Source: Paracoccaceae bacterium (GTDB taxonomy: Bacteria; Pseudomonadota; Alphaproteobacteria; Rhodobacterales; Rhodobacteraceae). Taken from it: a stretch of DNA of 64,000 nt. The stretch lies in NCBI GenBank assembly GCA_024236495.1, contig JACKKJ010000001.1:186001-250000 (forward strand), written 5' to 3'. The number at the start of each line of letters is the position of its first letter. Position 1 is the stretch's first letter. The translations under genes were made by a program, and so were the position numbers. The notes beneath the pieces were generated by a model. It did not search any database, was not told the DNA's origin, and saw only the letters and a program-made list of their open reading frames with translations. Shown piece by piece: positions 15,570-24,953 of the stretch.

Positions 15570-17621
15570 ATGCGCCTTCTCTCGCTTCTTTTCTGCCTGC
15601 TCGCCGCCGCCCTGGCGCCCACTGCCCCCGGCCGGGCGGAGGTTGCGGCCATCCCCGCCACCGCGATCGACCCGGCCACCCCGGACCCCGCGCTGGCGGA
15701 AATGCTTTTCTCGACACCGGGCCTTGCGCTTCAGCGCGAGGCCGGCGGGGTGCCCGGCTGGACGGCGCGCAAGGACGGCGTCGTTGTCGGACATATCGGA
15801 TCGACCTGGGAAATCGCCGGTTCGGTTGGGTATTCCGGCCGGCCGCTCGACGTGCTGGTCGCCATCACGCCCGACGGCCATATCGCCGGCGCGCGGCTGA
15901 TGGCCCATAACGAACCGGTGCTGACGCTTGGCATTTCCGACAGCGACATCGCTGCCTATGTCGACGGCTTCGCCGGCTACGACCTGACCCGGCCGCGCGA
16001 CGAGGCGCTGGCGGACGCGCCGGGCCTGCCCGACGTGATATCGCGCGCGACCGTTTCCACCGGCGTCATCCGCGACGGCATCCTGCGCACCGCGCGCACG
16101 CTTGCCATCGGGCGCGGCATCCTTGCCTCGGGCGGGGGGATCGACCGGCTGGGCTTCGCCCCCGCCGACTGGCCCGCGCTGATCGCCGCCGGGGCGCTTT
16201 CGGAAGTGCGCCTGAGCATGGACGAGGCCGCCACGGGCCTTGCCGGCGCCAAGGTGCCGGTTCCGCCCGGCCCGGGCGATTTCCTGCATCTCTGGACCGG
16301 CCTGATCGACCCGCCCTCGGTCGGCCAGAACCTTCTGGGCCAGCAGGGCTACACCGCTGCCATCGGCGCGCTGGGCCCGGGCGAGGCGGCGCTCGCCGTC
16401 ATGACATCGGGGCTCCAGTCCCACCGCGGCACCGACTGGCGCAAGACCGGCGTCTTCGACAGGCTCGCGGTGATCCAGGGCGACACCCGGATCAATCCGG
16501 CGGCTGAGAACTACAGCATGGTCAAGCGGCTTGCCATCGCGGGCGCGCCGGAGATGAAGGAAATCAGCATCTTCCGCCTGCCGCCCGCGATCGATCCGCT
16601 GGCCCCCTTCCAGGTGGAGGTGCGCGCCACCCGGCCGACCGAAACCGGCAGCGTCGCCCTGACCGTCGCCGCCGATTACCGCCTTCCGGATGCCTACCGC
16701 ATCGCCCCACCGCCCGAACCCGCGCCGCTCTGGCGCGAGATATGGGCGGAGAAGCGGGTACAGACCGGCATCGTCGCGGCGATGCTGGCGATCCTGACGC
16801 TTGTCCTTTTCGCGCAGGAATGGATCACCCGCCGCCCGCGCCTGTGGTTCATCAGCCGGGCGGGATTCCTGACCACGACACTGGTCGTCCTTGGCTGGGG
16901 GCTGAACGGCCAGCTTTCGGTGGTGCAGGTCGTGGCCTTCGTCCATTCCCTTCTGACCGGGTTTCGCTGGGAAACCTTCCTGATCGAACCGGTGATCTTC
17001 CTTCTGTGGTCCTTTACCGCGCTTGGCATGCTGTTCTGGGGTCGCGGCGTCTATTGCGGATGGCTTTGCCCCTTCGGTGCCGCCCAGGAACTCGCCAACC
17101 TGGCCGCGCGGCGGCTGGGGGTGCGCCAGATCGCCGTGCCGCAGGCGCTGCACGAACGGCTCTGGGTCATGAAGTACACCGCTTTCATGGCGATCCTCGC
17201 GCTGTCGTTCTATTCGATGCACGACGCGCTGATCCTGGCGGAGGCAGAACCCTTCAAGACCGCGATATCGCTTCGGATGTTCCGCGCCTGGCCCTTCGTC
17301 GCCTATGTTCTGGCGCTGATCGGGGCGGGGCTTTTCATCGAGCGTTTCTACTGCCGCTATCTTTGCCCCCTGGGCGCAGGCATCGCGATCCCGGCAAAGC
17401 TGAAGATCTTCGACTGGCTGAAACGGCGGCCCCAGTGCGGGCGCGAATGCCGGCTGTGCGAGACGAAGTGTACTGTCGGTGCCATCGATCCCCTGGGCCG
17501 GATCAACGCCAACGAATGCGTCCTGTGCCTGCGCTGCCAGGTGATCATGAACGACGCCGCGACCTGCCCGGTGCTGAAGCGCCGCGCGCGCGGCGCCGCG
17601 GCCGAGGGGGCGCAGCCATGA
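15570..17621 (+). CDS. nirI: NirI, NosR-like membrane flavo-iron-sulfur protein
   Basis: A 683-residue protein: signal peptide (1-23), periplasmic FMN-binding domain (about 50-190, VSTGVIRDG), a second periplasmic stretch, then a membrane part from about 395 with two CX3CP motifs (CGWLCPFGA, CRYLCPLGA) on the cytoplasmic face. It ends in a ferredoxin-like tail with two Cys clusters (about 623-634 and 650-666). NirI is needed for nirS expression or activity and is thought to pass electrons across the membrane. The ATG is placed downstream of the NNR box; a TTG-extended frame would begin inside the box. It overlaps nnrS by four bases. Confidence 0.92.
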   Translation: MRLLSLLFCLLAAALAPTAPGRAEVAAIPATAIDPATPDPALAEMLFSTPGLALQREAGGVPGWTARKDGVVVGHIGSTWEIAGSVGYSGRPLDVLVAITPDGHIAGARLMAHNEPVLTLGISDSDIAAYVDGFAGYDLTRPRDEALADAPGLPDVISRATVSTGVIRDGILRTARTLAIGRGILASGGGIDRLGFAPADWPALIAAGALSEVRLSMDEAATGLAGAKVPVPPGPGDFLHLWTGLIDPPSVGQNLLGQQGYTAAIGALGPGEAALAVMTSGLQSHRGTDWRKTGVFDRLAVIQGDTRINPAAENYSMVKRLAIAGAPEMKEISIFRLPPAIDPLAPFQVEVRATRPTETGSVALTVAADYRLPDAYRIAPPPEPAPLWREIWAEKRVQTGIVAAMLAILTLVLFAQEWITRRPRLWFISRAGFLTTTLVVLGWGLNGQLSVVQVVAFVHSLLTGFRWETFLIEPVIFLLWSFTALGMLFWGRGVYCGWLCPFGAAQELANLAARRLGVRQIAVPQALHERLWVMKYTAFMAILALSFYSMHDALILAEAEPFKTAISLRMFRAWPFVAYVLALIGAGLFIERFYCRYLCPLGAGIAIPAKLKIFDWLKRRPQCGRECRLCETKCTVGAIDPLGRINANECVLCLRCQVIMNDAATCPVLKRRARGAAAEGAQP

Positions 17622-18796
17622 CTGCGTTCTTCCGGCTTCTTGGCGAAGGTTTCCGGGTGTTCTTCCTGTCTGCGGGACTGTTCGCGGTTCTGGCGATCGG
17701 CCTTTGGACCTGGTGGCTGGCCCGGCCCTTCGACCTGCCGGCATCGTCGCCGGTAGACTGGCACGCGCACGAGATGATCTTTGGCTATGCGACCGCGGCA
17801 CTCGGCGGGTTCTTCCTGACGGCGGTCCCGAACTGGACGGGCGCCAGGGCCGCACGGCATGTCTTCATCGGCACGGCGGCGGCGCTTTGGCTGGCCGGGC
17901 GGATCGCCATCTTCTGGTCGGGTCTTGTCCCGCCGGTCGTGGTCGCGGTCGTGGATCTGGCCTTCCTGCCGGTGCTGGCGGCGAAGATCGCGACCCAGTT
18001 GATCCGCCGTCCGAAACCGCAAAACGTGATGTTCCTGGCGCTTCTCGCGATCCTGTGGACCGCGAACCTCTTCGTTCATCTCGAATGGACCGGGGTGACC
18101 GGGGACACGGCGCAGCGCGGCCTGCATGCCGGGCTATACCTGCTGGTCGCGCTGATCGCGGTTCTTGGCGGACGGATCACGCCGGCCTTCACGAGGAACG
18201 CGATGACCCGGACCGGGCGGGAAAGCGGCCTGCCGCGATCCTTCGCAGGGCTCGACGCGCCTGCCATCGCCGCGGCCATCGCCTTGCCCCTCGCGACGCT
18301 GGCCGCGCTGCCCGGCGCGGTGACGGGAACCCTGGCGCTGGTCGCGGGAACCGGCCAGATCGCACGCCTTGCCTTCTGGCGGCCGGGCTTCACGCGCGCC
18401 CGGCCGATCCTGTGGTCGATGCATCTCGCCTTCGCGCTTCTGGGCCTTGGACTGATCCTGACCGGCCTCGCGCAGTTCGGCCTCGGCGACCCGGTCGCGG
18501 CGCTGCACGTCCTGGCCATCGGCGGTGTCGGCGGCATGACGCTTGCGGTGATGTCACGCGCGAGCCTTGGCCACGGCGGCCGTCCGCTTGTCGCCCCGCG
18601 CCCGGTGGCGGCGGCCTACGCGCTTGTTCCCGCCGCGGCGGCGCTGCGCTGGATGGCCCCCGCCCTTTCCGACCTTTACCTTCCCGCCCTTCTTGGCGCC
18701 GGCACGCTCTGGGTCGCGGCCTTCGCGCTATATCTTCTCGCGCTTTGGCCGGTGTTCTGGACACCGCGCCTTGCCCCGGATCGGACCATGCCATGA
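17618..18796 (+). CDS. nnrS: NnrS family membrane protein
   Basis: A 392-residue polytopic membrane protein (about 12 hydrophobic segments) with the early WHAHEMIFGYA motif near 47-57 and later His (HLEW, HAGLYL, LHVLAIGG, LGHGGR) typical of NnrS. Family members are heme- and copper-containing and protect cells from nitrosative stress. Start and stop overlap both neighbours (ATGA), placing it firmly inside a nirI-nnrS-nirX operon. Confidence 0.92.
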   Translation: MTAFFRLLGEGFRVFFLSAGLFAVLAIGLWTWWLARPFDLPASSPVDWHAHEMIFGYATAALGGFFLTAVPNWTGARAARHVFIGTAAALWLAGRIAIFWSGLVPPVVVAVVDLAFLPVLAAKIATQLIRRPKPQNVMFLALLAILWTANLFVHLEWTGVTGDTAQRGLHAGLYLLVALIAVLGGRITPAFTRNAMTRTGRESGLPRSFAGLDAPAIAAAIALPLATLAALPGAVTGTLALVAGTGQIARLAFWRPGFTRARPILWSMHLAFALLGLGLILTGLAQFGLGDPVAALHVLAIGGVGGMTLAVMSRASLGHGGRPLVAPRPVAAAYALVPAAAALRWMAPALSDLYLPALLGAGTLWVAAFALYLLALWPVFWTPRLAPDRTMP

Positions 18797-19677
18797 ATCG
18801 CCGCCGTTTCCTGACGATCGCCGCCGCCTTCGCCGCCAGCCCCGTGGCGGCTGGGCCCGACGTCGCCGCACCCACCCCCGCGATCTGGACCGGGCGCGCG
18901 CTTGGCGCCGATGCGCGCGTCGTCCTTCTGGGTGCCTCCGCCGCGGACGCGCGGCGCATCTTCGCCGGGATCGAGGCCGAGGTGCGCGGTGTCGAGGGCC
19001 ATTTCTCGCTCCATGCGGACTCCGCACTGGTGCGGCTGAACCGCGACGGGCGCCTTGCCCATCCCGCCCCCGAGATCGTGGAGATCTTCGCGCTCGCCGG
19101 CGCCATCCACGACGCGACCGGCGGTGCCTTCGACCCGACGGTGCAGCCGCTTTGGACAGCCACGGCCCTTGGCCGGGGACAAGACGCGGCGCGCAAGCTG
19201 ATCGGCTGGCACCGCGTCCGCGTGACGCCGGACGAAATCCGTCTGGACCCCGGCATGGCGCTCACGTTCAACGGCATCGCTCAGGGCCATGCCGCCGACC
19301 GGGTCGCCGCGCACTTGCGGCGCGCGGGCTGCAGCGACGTGCTGATCGACATGGGCGAGGTGATGGCGCTTGGCCGCAACGGTGCAGCGCTCTGGCAGGC
19401 CGGAATCGCCGCGCCGGATGGCACGACGATTGCCCGCATCGCGCTGAGCGACCGGGCGCTGGCAACTTCTTCGCCCATGGGCACGCGAATCGGCGCGGGC
19501 GCGGGGCATATCATCGACCCCAGTGGCGGCGCGGCACGATGGTCGACCGTTTCGGTCTCGGCCAAGGATGCGGCGACGGCGGATGCCCTGTCGACGGCCT
19601 TTTGCGTGATGGACGCCGGGGCCATCGCCCGCACGCTGGCGCATCTTCCCGCCGCCCGGATCGAGGCCATCGCCTGA
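18793..19677 (+). CDS. nirX: NirX, ApbE-type FAD:protein FMN transferase
   Basis: A 294-residue ApbE-family protein with a twin-arginine-like signal (NRRRFLTIAAAF). Family features seen are GGAFDPTVQPLW near 112-123, LTFNGIAQGHAADR near 157-170, DMGEVMALG near 187, GHIIDP near 237 and TADALSTAFCV near 263. ApbE enzymes attach FMN covalently to Thr of partner proteins, and the obvious partner is the FMN domain of NirI encoded two genes upstream. It ends just before the norC promoter region. Confidence 0.9.
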   Translation: MNRRRFLTIAAAFAASPVAAGPDVAAPTPAIWTGRALGADARVVLLGASAADARRIFAGIEAEVRGVEGHFSLHADSALVRLNRDGRLAHPAPEIVEIFALAGAIHDATGGAFDPTVQPLWTATALGRGQDAARKLIGWHRVRVTPDEIRLDPGMALTFNGIAQGHAADRVAAHLRRAGCSDVLIDMGEVMALGRNGAALWQAGIAAPDGTTIARIALSDRALATSSPMGTRIGAGAGHIIDPSGGAARWSTVSVSAKDAATADALSTAFCVMDAGAIARTLAHLPAARIEAIA

Positions 19678-19691
19678 CTTTTCCGGCGCGT

Positions 19692-19705
19692 TTGACTTTC
19701 GTTAA
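19692..19705. promoter_or_regulatory. NNR/Dnr (FNR-type) box upstream of norC
   Basis: TTGACTTTCGTTAA, identical to the box at 15501. Its centre is about 73 bases before the norC ATG. A weak minus-10-like CAATGT lies at 19728-19733, about where a class II FNR-type promoter would have it. Confidence 0.82.
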
Positions 19706-19771
19706 GGACCACCGCGCGCAACCCCGCCAATGTCCGGCCACGATCAACCGCTCCGCGAAGGAGAATGCGCA

Positions 19772-20224
19772 ATGCGCGAAGTCATGACCAAGAGCATGGC
19801 CCGCAATATCTTTTATGGCGGCTCCCTGTTCTTCATCATCATCTTCGTCGGATTGACGGCGCAAAGCCACCGTTACATCACGACGACATCGACCGACGCG
19901 GCCGGGCTGACCGACAGCGTCGCCGCAGGCAAGCACATCTGGGAAAAGCACGCCTGCATCAACTGCCACACCATCCTTGGCGAGGGTGCCTATTTCGCCC
20001 CCGAACTTGGCAACGTGATGACCCGCTGGGGCGTCGCGGACGACCCCGAGGCCGCCTTTGACACGCTGAAGGGCTGGATGGATTCGATGCCCACGGGCAT
20101 CGAGGGCCGCCGCCAGATGCCGCAGTTCAACCTGAGCGACACCGAATACCGCCAGCTGGCCGACTTCCTGCTGTGGACGAACAAGATCCGCGCGCAGGAC
20201 TGGCCGCCGAACGACGCGGGCTGA
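19772..20224 (+). CDS. norC: Nitric oxide reductase subunit C
   Basis: A 150-residue membrane-anchored cytochrome c: one N-terminal helix (about 13-30), then a periplasmic domain with CINCH (C62, C65, H66) and a probable Met ligand in RRQMPQF. It passes electrons to NorB. The ATG at 19772 is chosen because AAGGAGA lies 8 bases upstream and it gives the family's N-terminus; a longer frame upstream is unlikely. Confidence 0.95.
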   Translation: MREVMTKSMARNIFYGGSLFFIIIFVGLTAQSHRYITTTSTDAAGLTDSVAAGKHIWEKHACINCHTILGEGAYFAPELGNVMTRWGVADDPEAAFDTLKGWMDSMPTGIEGRRQMPQFNLSDTEYRQLADFLLWTNKIRAQDWPPNDAG

Positions 20225-20236
20225 GGAGATACGCCC

Positions 20237-21628
20237 ATGAAATATCAGACACAAAAGATCGCGCTTGCCTATTTTCTTGTGGCGATGGCGCTTTTCGCGG
20301 TGCAGGTCTCGCTGGGGCTCGTCCTTGGCTGGATCTATGTAGACGGCAACTTCCTGTCGGAGATCCTGCCCTTCAACATCGGCCGGATGCTCCATACCAA
20401 CAGCCTGATCGTCTGGCTGCTGCTGGGCTTCTTCGGCGCGGCCTACTATCTGCTGCCCGAGGAAAGCGAACGCGAGATCTATTCGCCGATGCTGGCCTGG
20501 ATCCAGCTTGCGATCTTCGTCCTTGGCACGGCGGGCGTCGTCGTGACCTATTTCTTCAACCTGTTCGAGGGCAACTTCCTGCTTGGCAAACAGGGGCGGG
20601 AATTCCTTGAACAACCCCTTTGGGTCAAGGGCGGAATCGTCGTCGCGGCGCTGATCTTCCTCTTCAACGTCTCCATGACGGTGCTGTCGGGGCGCAAGAC
20701 CGCGATCACCAACATCCTGCTGCTGGGTCTTTGGGGGCTGGCGCTGCTGTTTCTCTTCGCCTTCGTGAACCCGTCGAACCTCGCGCTCGACAAGATGTAC
20801 TGGTGGTACGTCGTTCACCTCTGGGTCGAGGGCACCTGGGAACTGATCATGGCCTCGATCCTAGCCTACCTGATGCTGAAGCTGACGGGCGTGGACCGCG
20901 AGGTGGTGGAGAAGTGGCTTTACGTCATCGTCGCCGCCGCGCTCTTCTCGGGCATCCTCGGGACCGGGCACCACTACTACTGGATCGGCACGCCCGGTTA
21001 CTGGCAGTGGATCGGGTCGATCTTCTCCAGCCTCGAAGTCGTGCCCTTCTTCGCGATGATGGCCTTTGCCTTCGTAATGGTCTGGAAGGGCCGCCGCGAC
21101 CACCCGAACAAGGCGGCACTCCTGTGGTCGCTGGGTTGCGCCACGCTGGCCTTCTTCGGCGCGGGCGTCTGGGGGTTCCTCCATACGCTCCACGGGGTGA
21201 ACTTCTACACCCACGGCACGCAGATCACCGCCGCGCACGGCCACCTTGCCTTCTTTGGCGCCTATGTCTCGCTCAACCTCGCGATCATCTCCTATGCGAT
21301 GCCGCACCTTAAGGGACGCGACCCCTACAACCAGGTGCTGAACATGGCCTCCTTCTGGCTGATGTCGGGCGGCATGGTCTTCATGACCTTCACGCTGACC
21401 TTCGCGGGCACGGTGCAGACGCACCTCCAGCGCGTGATGGGCGAGGCCTACATGGACGTGCAGGACCAGCTATGGATCTTCTTCGCCATGCGTTTCGGTT
21501 CGGGCGTGGCCGTGGTTCTTGGCGCGGTGCTGTTCATCTACGCCATCCTCGTGCCGCGCCGCGAGATCATCGAGCCCGGCCCGGCCGAAAAGGCCCGGAT
21601 CGAGGCTGACCACATGGCCGCGGAGTGA
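20237..21628 (+). CDS. norB: Nitric oxide reductase subunit B
   Basis: A 463-residue, twelve-helix heme-copper-oxidase-family protein that reduces 2 NO to N2O. The metal ligands are seen as H53 and H336 (heme b), H334 (heme b3), and H194, H245 and H246 (non-heme FeB). Glu198 in HLWVEGTWE is the conserved acid near FeB. It has no quinol-oxidase N-terminal extension, so it is the cytochrome c-dependent cNor type, in line with norC next to it. Confidence 0.97.
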   Translation: MKYQTQKIALAYFLVAMALFAVQVSLGLVLGWIYVDGNFLSEILPFNIGRMLHTNSLIVWLLLGFFGAAYYLLPEESEREIYSPMLAWIQLAIFVLGTAGVVVTYFFNLFEGNFLLGKQGREFLEQPLWVKGGIVVAALIFLFNVSMTVLSGRKTAITNILLLGLWGLALLFLFAFVNPSNLALDKMYWWYVVHLWVEGTWELIMASILAYLMLKLTGVDREVVEKWLYVIVAAALFSGILGTGHHYYWIGTPGYWQWIGSIFSSLEVVPFFAMMAFAFVMVWKGRRDHPNKAALLWSLGCATLAFFGAGVWGFLHTLHGVNFYTHGTQITAAHGHLAFFGAYVSLNLAIISYAMPHLKGRDPYNQVLNMASFWLMSGGMVFMTFTLTFAGTVQTHLQRVMGEAYMDVQDQLWIFFAMRFGSGVAVVLGAVLFIYAILVPRREIIEPGPAEKARIEADHMAAE

Positions 21629-22440
21629 GGACGATGGACGGAAGCATCAACGTGAAGGGGGCGGCGGACGCCCCCTTCTACCTGCCCCAGGGCGACGAAT
21701 GCGAGGTTTTCGCCGCCGCCCACCGCAACCGCCTGCCGCTTTTGCTGAAAGGGCCGACGGGTTGCGGGAAGACCCGGTTCGTCACTCATATGGCGGCGCG
21801 GCTGGGCCGGCCCCTTTACACCGTCGCCTGCCACGACGACCTTTCCGCCGCCGACCTGATCGGGCGCTACCTCTTGAAGGGGGGCGAGACGGTCTGGGTT
21901 GACGGGCCCTTGACCCGCGCGGTCCGCGAGGGCGCGATCTGCTACCTCGACGAGGTTGTCGAGGCGAGGAAGGACGTCACCGTCGTCCTTCACCCATTGA
22001 CCGACGACCGGCGCATCCTGCCCATCGACCGGACCGGAGAGGAACTGGAGGCCGCGCCGGGCTTCATGCTCGTCGCCTCCTACAACCCCGGCTACCAGAA
22101 CATCCTCAAGACGCTGAAACCCTCCACCCGCCAGCGTTTCATCAGCCTTGACTTCGCCTTCCCCGCCCCAACGCACGAAATCCCCGTCGTGGTCCGCGAA
22201 AGCGGGCTGGCCGAGGATCGCGTCAAGTCGCTCGTGCGGCTTGCCAACAAGTTCCGCGCGCTGAAGGGCCAGGATCTTGAGGAAGGCACATCGACCCGCC
22301 TTGTCGTCTATGCGGCAACGCTTATCGCCGAAGGCATGGCGCCCGACCGCGCCATCCGCACCGCGATGATCGAACCCTTGACCGACGACGAAGACACCAA
22401 ACGCGGGCTCCTCGATCTCGTCACCGCCGTTTTCGGGTGA
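21625..22440 (+). CDS. norQ: NorQ, MoxR-type AAA+ ATPase
   Basis: A 271-residue AAA+ protein with Walker A GPTGCGKT (43-50), Walker B ICYLDEV (about 106-112), and sensor region SYNPGYQN. NorQ and NorD act together to insert the FeB iron into NorB. It begins with GTG overlapping the norB stop (GTGA); an ATG three codons in is the alternative start. Confidence 0.92.
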   Translation: MRTMDGSINVKGAADAPFYLPQGDECEVFAAAHRNRLPLLLKGPTGCGKTRFVTHMAARLGRPLYTVACHDDLSAADLIGRYLLKGGETVWVDGPLTRAVREGAICYLDEVVEARKDVTVVLHPLTDDRRILPIDRTGEELEAAPGFMLVASYNPGYQNILKTLKPSTRQRFISLDFAFPAPTHEIPVVVRESGLAEDRVKSLVRLANKFRALKGQDLEEGTSTRLVVYAATLIAEGMAPDRAIRTAMIEPLTDDEDTKRGLLDLVTAVFG

Positions 22441-22449
22441 GGCCGGCAG

Positions 22450-24402
22450 ATGTCCGGGATCGATTTCGAGCCATGGGAACCCGAGGAAACCATCGGGAAA
22501 CTGTGGCACGCCTATGCCAGCCGTCTTGACGCACCAAGCGTCCACGACGGAGCCCGTGTCGGCCTTTCCGAGGTCGGCGGACGGCTGGCAGTTCTTTTTC
22601 GCGGCCTCGGCGGCAGCCCGGCGGTGGAGATCAGGCCGGTGGCGCCGGAACGATCGCGCCACCGGCTGTCGTTGCGCCGCCGCCTCGGGACCGAGGCGGA
22701 GGTGACGCCACGCGCCAGTTTCGACGGCGAGGCGCTGCGCCTTCCCGAAAGCCTTGCGGTCTTTCCCGCGCCGGCGGCCAACGCGGCGCTTTATGTCTGG
22801 CTGACCGCCGCCGCCGCCCACGCGGGCGCGCCCGGCGATGACGAAGACGCCCTGCGTGCCGATCTTGGCGCGCTGATCGCGGCACGGGCGATGATCCGTG
22901 CCACGCTGGCCGATGCCCCGGGCTTCGCGGCCCTTCACGCCGATCTTTGCGCCGCGCATCTGACGCTGCGCCGCGTGCCGCACCTGCCCGAAGCAGAACG
23001 CACGGTCGAGGCGCTGATCCGCCACCTGCTTGGCGATCCCGCGCCGCTGGGGCCGAAGGCCCGGCGGATGCTGCAAGCCATCGATGCGGGCGACCTGTCG
23101 CGCTGGCGCGCGCCGCGCGGCTACCGCCCCTTCCGGCCCGTCCCCCTTTGGCCGGACCTGCGGCCGCTGGTCCATTCGGCGGCGACCGCGGTCGAAACGC
23201 GCGCGACGGACGGCACGCCCGAACAGGGCGAGGGCCGCACCCATCGCGCCCGCCGCCGCAAGGCCGATCAGATCGAGCGGTCCGACAGCTTCATCCTTCA
23301 CAAGTTCGAGGCGATCCTGAGCTGGGCGGAGTTCATCAACCTCAACCGCCGGGTCGAGGAGGATGACAACGACGATGCCAGGAAGGCCGCCGACGACATG
23401 GACGAGATCGGGCTTGGCCAGATATCCAAGGCCCCGGCGACGCGGCTGAAGCTGCACCTCGACCTCGCGCCGGAGGACGTGGACCGCGAGGCCTTGTCGG
23501 GAACGGCGACCTATCCCGAATGGGACGCGCGCGCGGGCGCCTACCTGCCCGCCCATGCCCGCGTCCTGACCTCGCCGGTGGAACCCGGCACCGAGGAACC
23601 CGCCTTTCGCAGCGATCCCAGGGCCGCCCGCCGCATCGACGCCGTCAAGCGCCAGTTCGAGGCGCTGCGACCGGCCCGCATCCTGACCGCCGGGCACCGC
23701 GACGGGGACGAGCTTGACACCGACCGGGCGATCCGGGCACGCGTGGACCTTCTGGCCACCGGCGAGGGCGACGACCGGGTCTGGCTGCAAAACCGCAGCG
23801 AAAAGCGCGACCTTGCGGTGTCGATCCTTCTGGACGTGTCCCGTTCGACCGAGGCGGCGGTGCCGGGCCACGGGCACGAGGGCCGCGCGGTGATCGACAT
23901 CGAGCGGGAGGCGCTGGCGGCACTCTCCTGGGGGCTCGATGCCTGCGGCGACGATTTTGCCATCCATGCCTTTTCCTCGCTGAAGCGCGACCGGGTCTAT
24001 GTCCAGACCGCCAAGCGGTTCGGCGAACCGATGTCGGCGGCGGTGGAATCGCGCATCGCGGGGCTGAAACCCGGCTTCTACACCCGACTTGGCGCGGCGA
24101 TCCGCCATGCCTCCGCCGGGCTGACCCGCGAGGCGCGGCGGCGCAGGCTCCTCCTCGTCATCACCGACGGCAAGCCCAATGACCTTGACCACTACGAAGG
24201 ACGCCACGGCATCGAGGACAGCCGAAAGGCCATCGAAGAAGCGCGCCGGCAGGGCCACGCGGTCTTTGGCATCACCGTGGACCGCGACGGCAAGGCCTGG
24301 TTCCCGCGGCTTTTCGGCCAGGGCGGCTATGCGGTGATCGCACATCCCGAAAAGCTGACCCAGGCGCTTCCGCAGATCTACCGGCAACTCGTGGGCGCGT
24401 GA
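22450..24402 (+). CDS. norD: NorD, von Willebrand factor A-domain protein
   Basis: A 650-residue cytoplasmic protein. The C-terminal vWA domain (from about 455) carries the MIDAS motif DVSRS (about 461-465), a Thr in YTRLGAA and the Asp in ITDGKPND. The middle has a charged, acidic segment (VEEDDNDDARKAADDMDE). It partners NorQ as a metal-chelatase-like activator of nitric oxide reductase. It starts 9 bases after norQ and overlaps norE. Confidence 0.92.
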   Translation: MSGIDFEPWEPEETIGKLWHAYASRLDAPSVHDGARVGLSEVGGRLAVLFRGLGGSPAVEIRPVAPERSRHRLSLRRRLGTEAEVTPRASFDGEALRLPESLAVFPAPAANAALYVWLTAAAAHAGAPGDDEDALRADLGALIAARAMIRATLADAPGFAALHADLCAAHLTLRRVPHLPEAERTVEALIRHLLGDPAPLGPKARRMLQAIDAGDLSRWRAPRGYRPFRPVPLWPDLRPLVHSAATAVETRATDGTPEQGEGRTHRARRRKADQIERSDSFILHKFEAILSWAEFINLNRRVEEDDNDDARKAADDMDEIGLGQISKAPATRLKLHLDLAPEDVDREALSGTATYPEWDARAGAYLPAHARVLTSPVEPGTEEPAFRSDPRAARRIDAVKRQFEALRPARILTAGHRDGDELDTDRAIRARVDLLATGEGDDRVWLQNRSEKRDLAVSILLDVSRSTEAAVPGHGHEGRAVIDIEREALAALSWGLDACGDDFAIHAFSSLKRDRVYVQTAKRFGEPMSAAVESRIAGLKPGFYTRLGAAIRHASAGLTREARRRRLLLVITDGKPNDLDHYEGRHGIEDSRKAIEEARRQGHAVFGITVDRDGKAWFPRLFGQGGYAVIAHPEKLTQALPQIYRQLVGA

Positions 24403-24953
24403 TGCCCGAAGCCGAAAGCCCCCTCGACGACCTGCCAGGCGATCTGATGATCTGGGTCCTGATCGTCTCCGAACTCCTGGTCTTCGGCGCGGCGCTGGCG
24501 GCTTTCCTGGGGGTGCGCCTGACCGATCCCTCGGGCTTTGCCGCCGCGCAGGATCACCTTCACCGCGCCACCGCCGGGGTCAACACGATCATCCTTGTCA
24601 CCTCAGGATGGCTTGCCGCGCTTGGCGCCCGGGGGATGGAACACGGGCGGATCGCCCGCGCCCGCTGGCAGCTTGTCGCGGCGGCGGCGCTTGGCGTCTT
24701 GTTCCTGGTCATCAAGGGTTCGGAATATGCCGATAAGGCTGCCCACGGCATCGGGATCGAAACCCATCCGTTCTTCACCTTCTACTATCTTGTCACCGGC
24801 TTTCATGCCGCCCATGTCGTCGCGGGCGTCCTCGTCCTTCTGCTTGTCGCCGCCCGCGCCCGCCCGCACGAGGTTGAGGCCGGCGCCGCGTTCTGGCACA
24901 TGGTCGACCTGGTCTGGGTGCTGGTATTTCCCGTGATCTATCTGCTCAGATGA
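24402..24953 (+). CDS. norE: NorE, cytochrome c oxidase subunit III-like protein
   Basis: A 183-residue membrane protein with five predicted helices and the subunit III signature region (GSEYADKAAHGIG, FYYLVTGFHAAHV, FWHMVDLVWV). It is an accessory needed for full Nor activity or assembly. The ATG in TGATG overlaps the norD stop by one base; a GTG one codon earlier is also possible. Confidence 0.9.
   Translation: MPEAESPLDDLPGDLMIWVLIVSELLVFGAALAAFLGVRLTDPSGFAAAQDHLHRATAGVNTIILVTSGWLAALGARGMEHGRIARARWQLVAAAALGVLFLVIKGSEYADKAAHGIGIETHPFFTFYYLVTGFHAAHVVAGVLVLLLVAARARPHEVEAGAAFWHMVDLVWVLVFPVIYLLR

Noticed and set aside
13680..17855. A 1391-residue minus-strand frame extending nirS upstream
   Set aside because: Everything before the NirS signal peptide is antisense to nirI, with no family features; the real start is 15437.
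21538..24387. A 949-residue minus-strand frame across norQ and norD
   Set aside because: Antisense shadow of two well-supported genes; long stop-free frames are common at this GC content.
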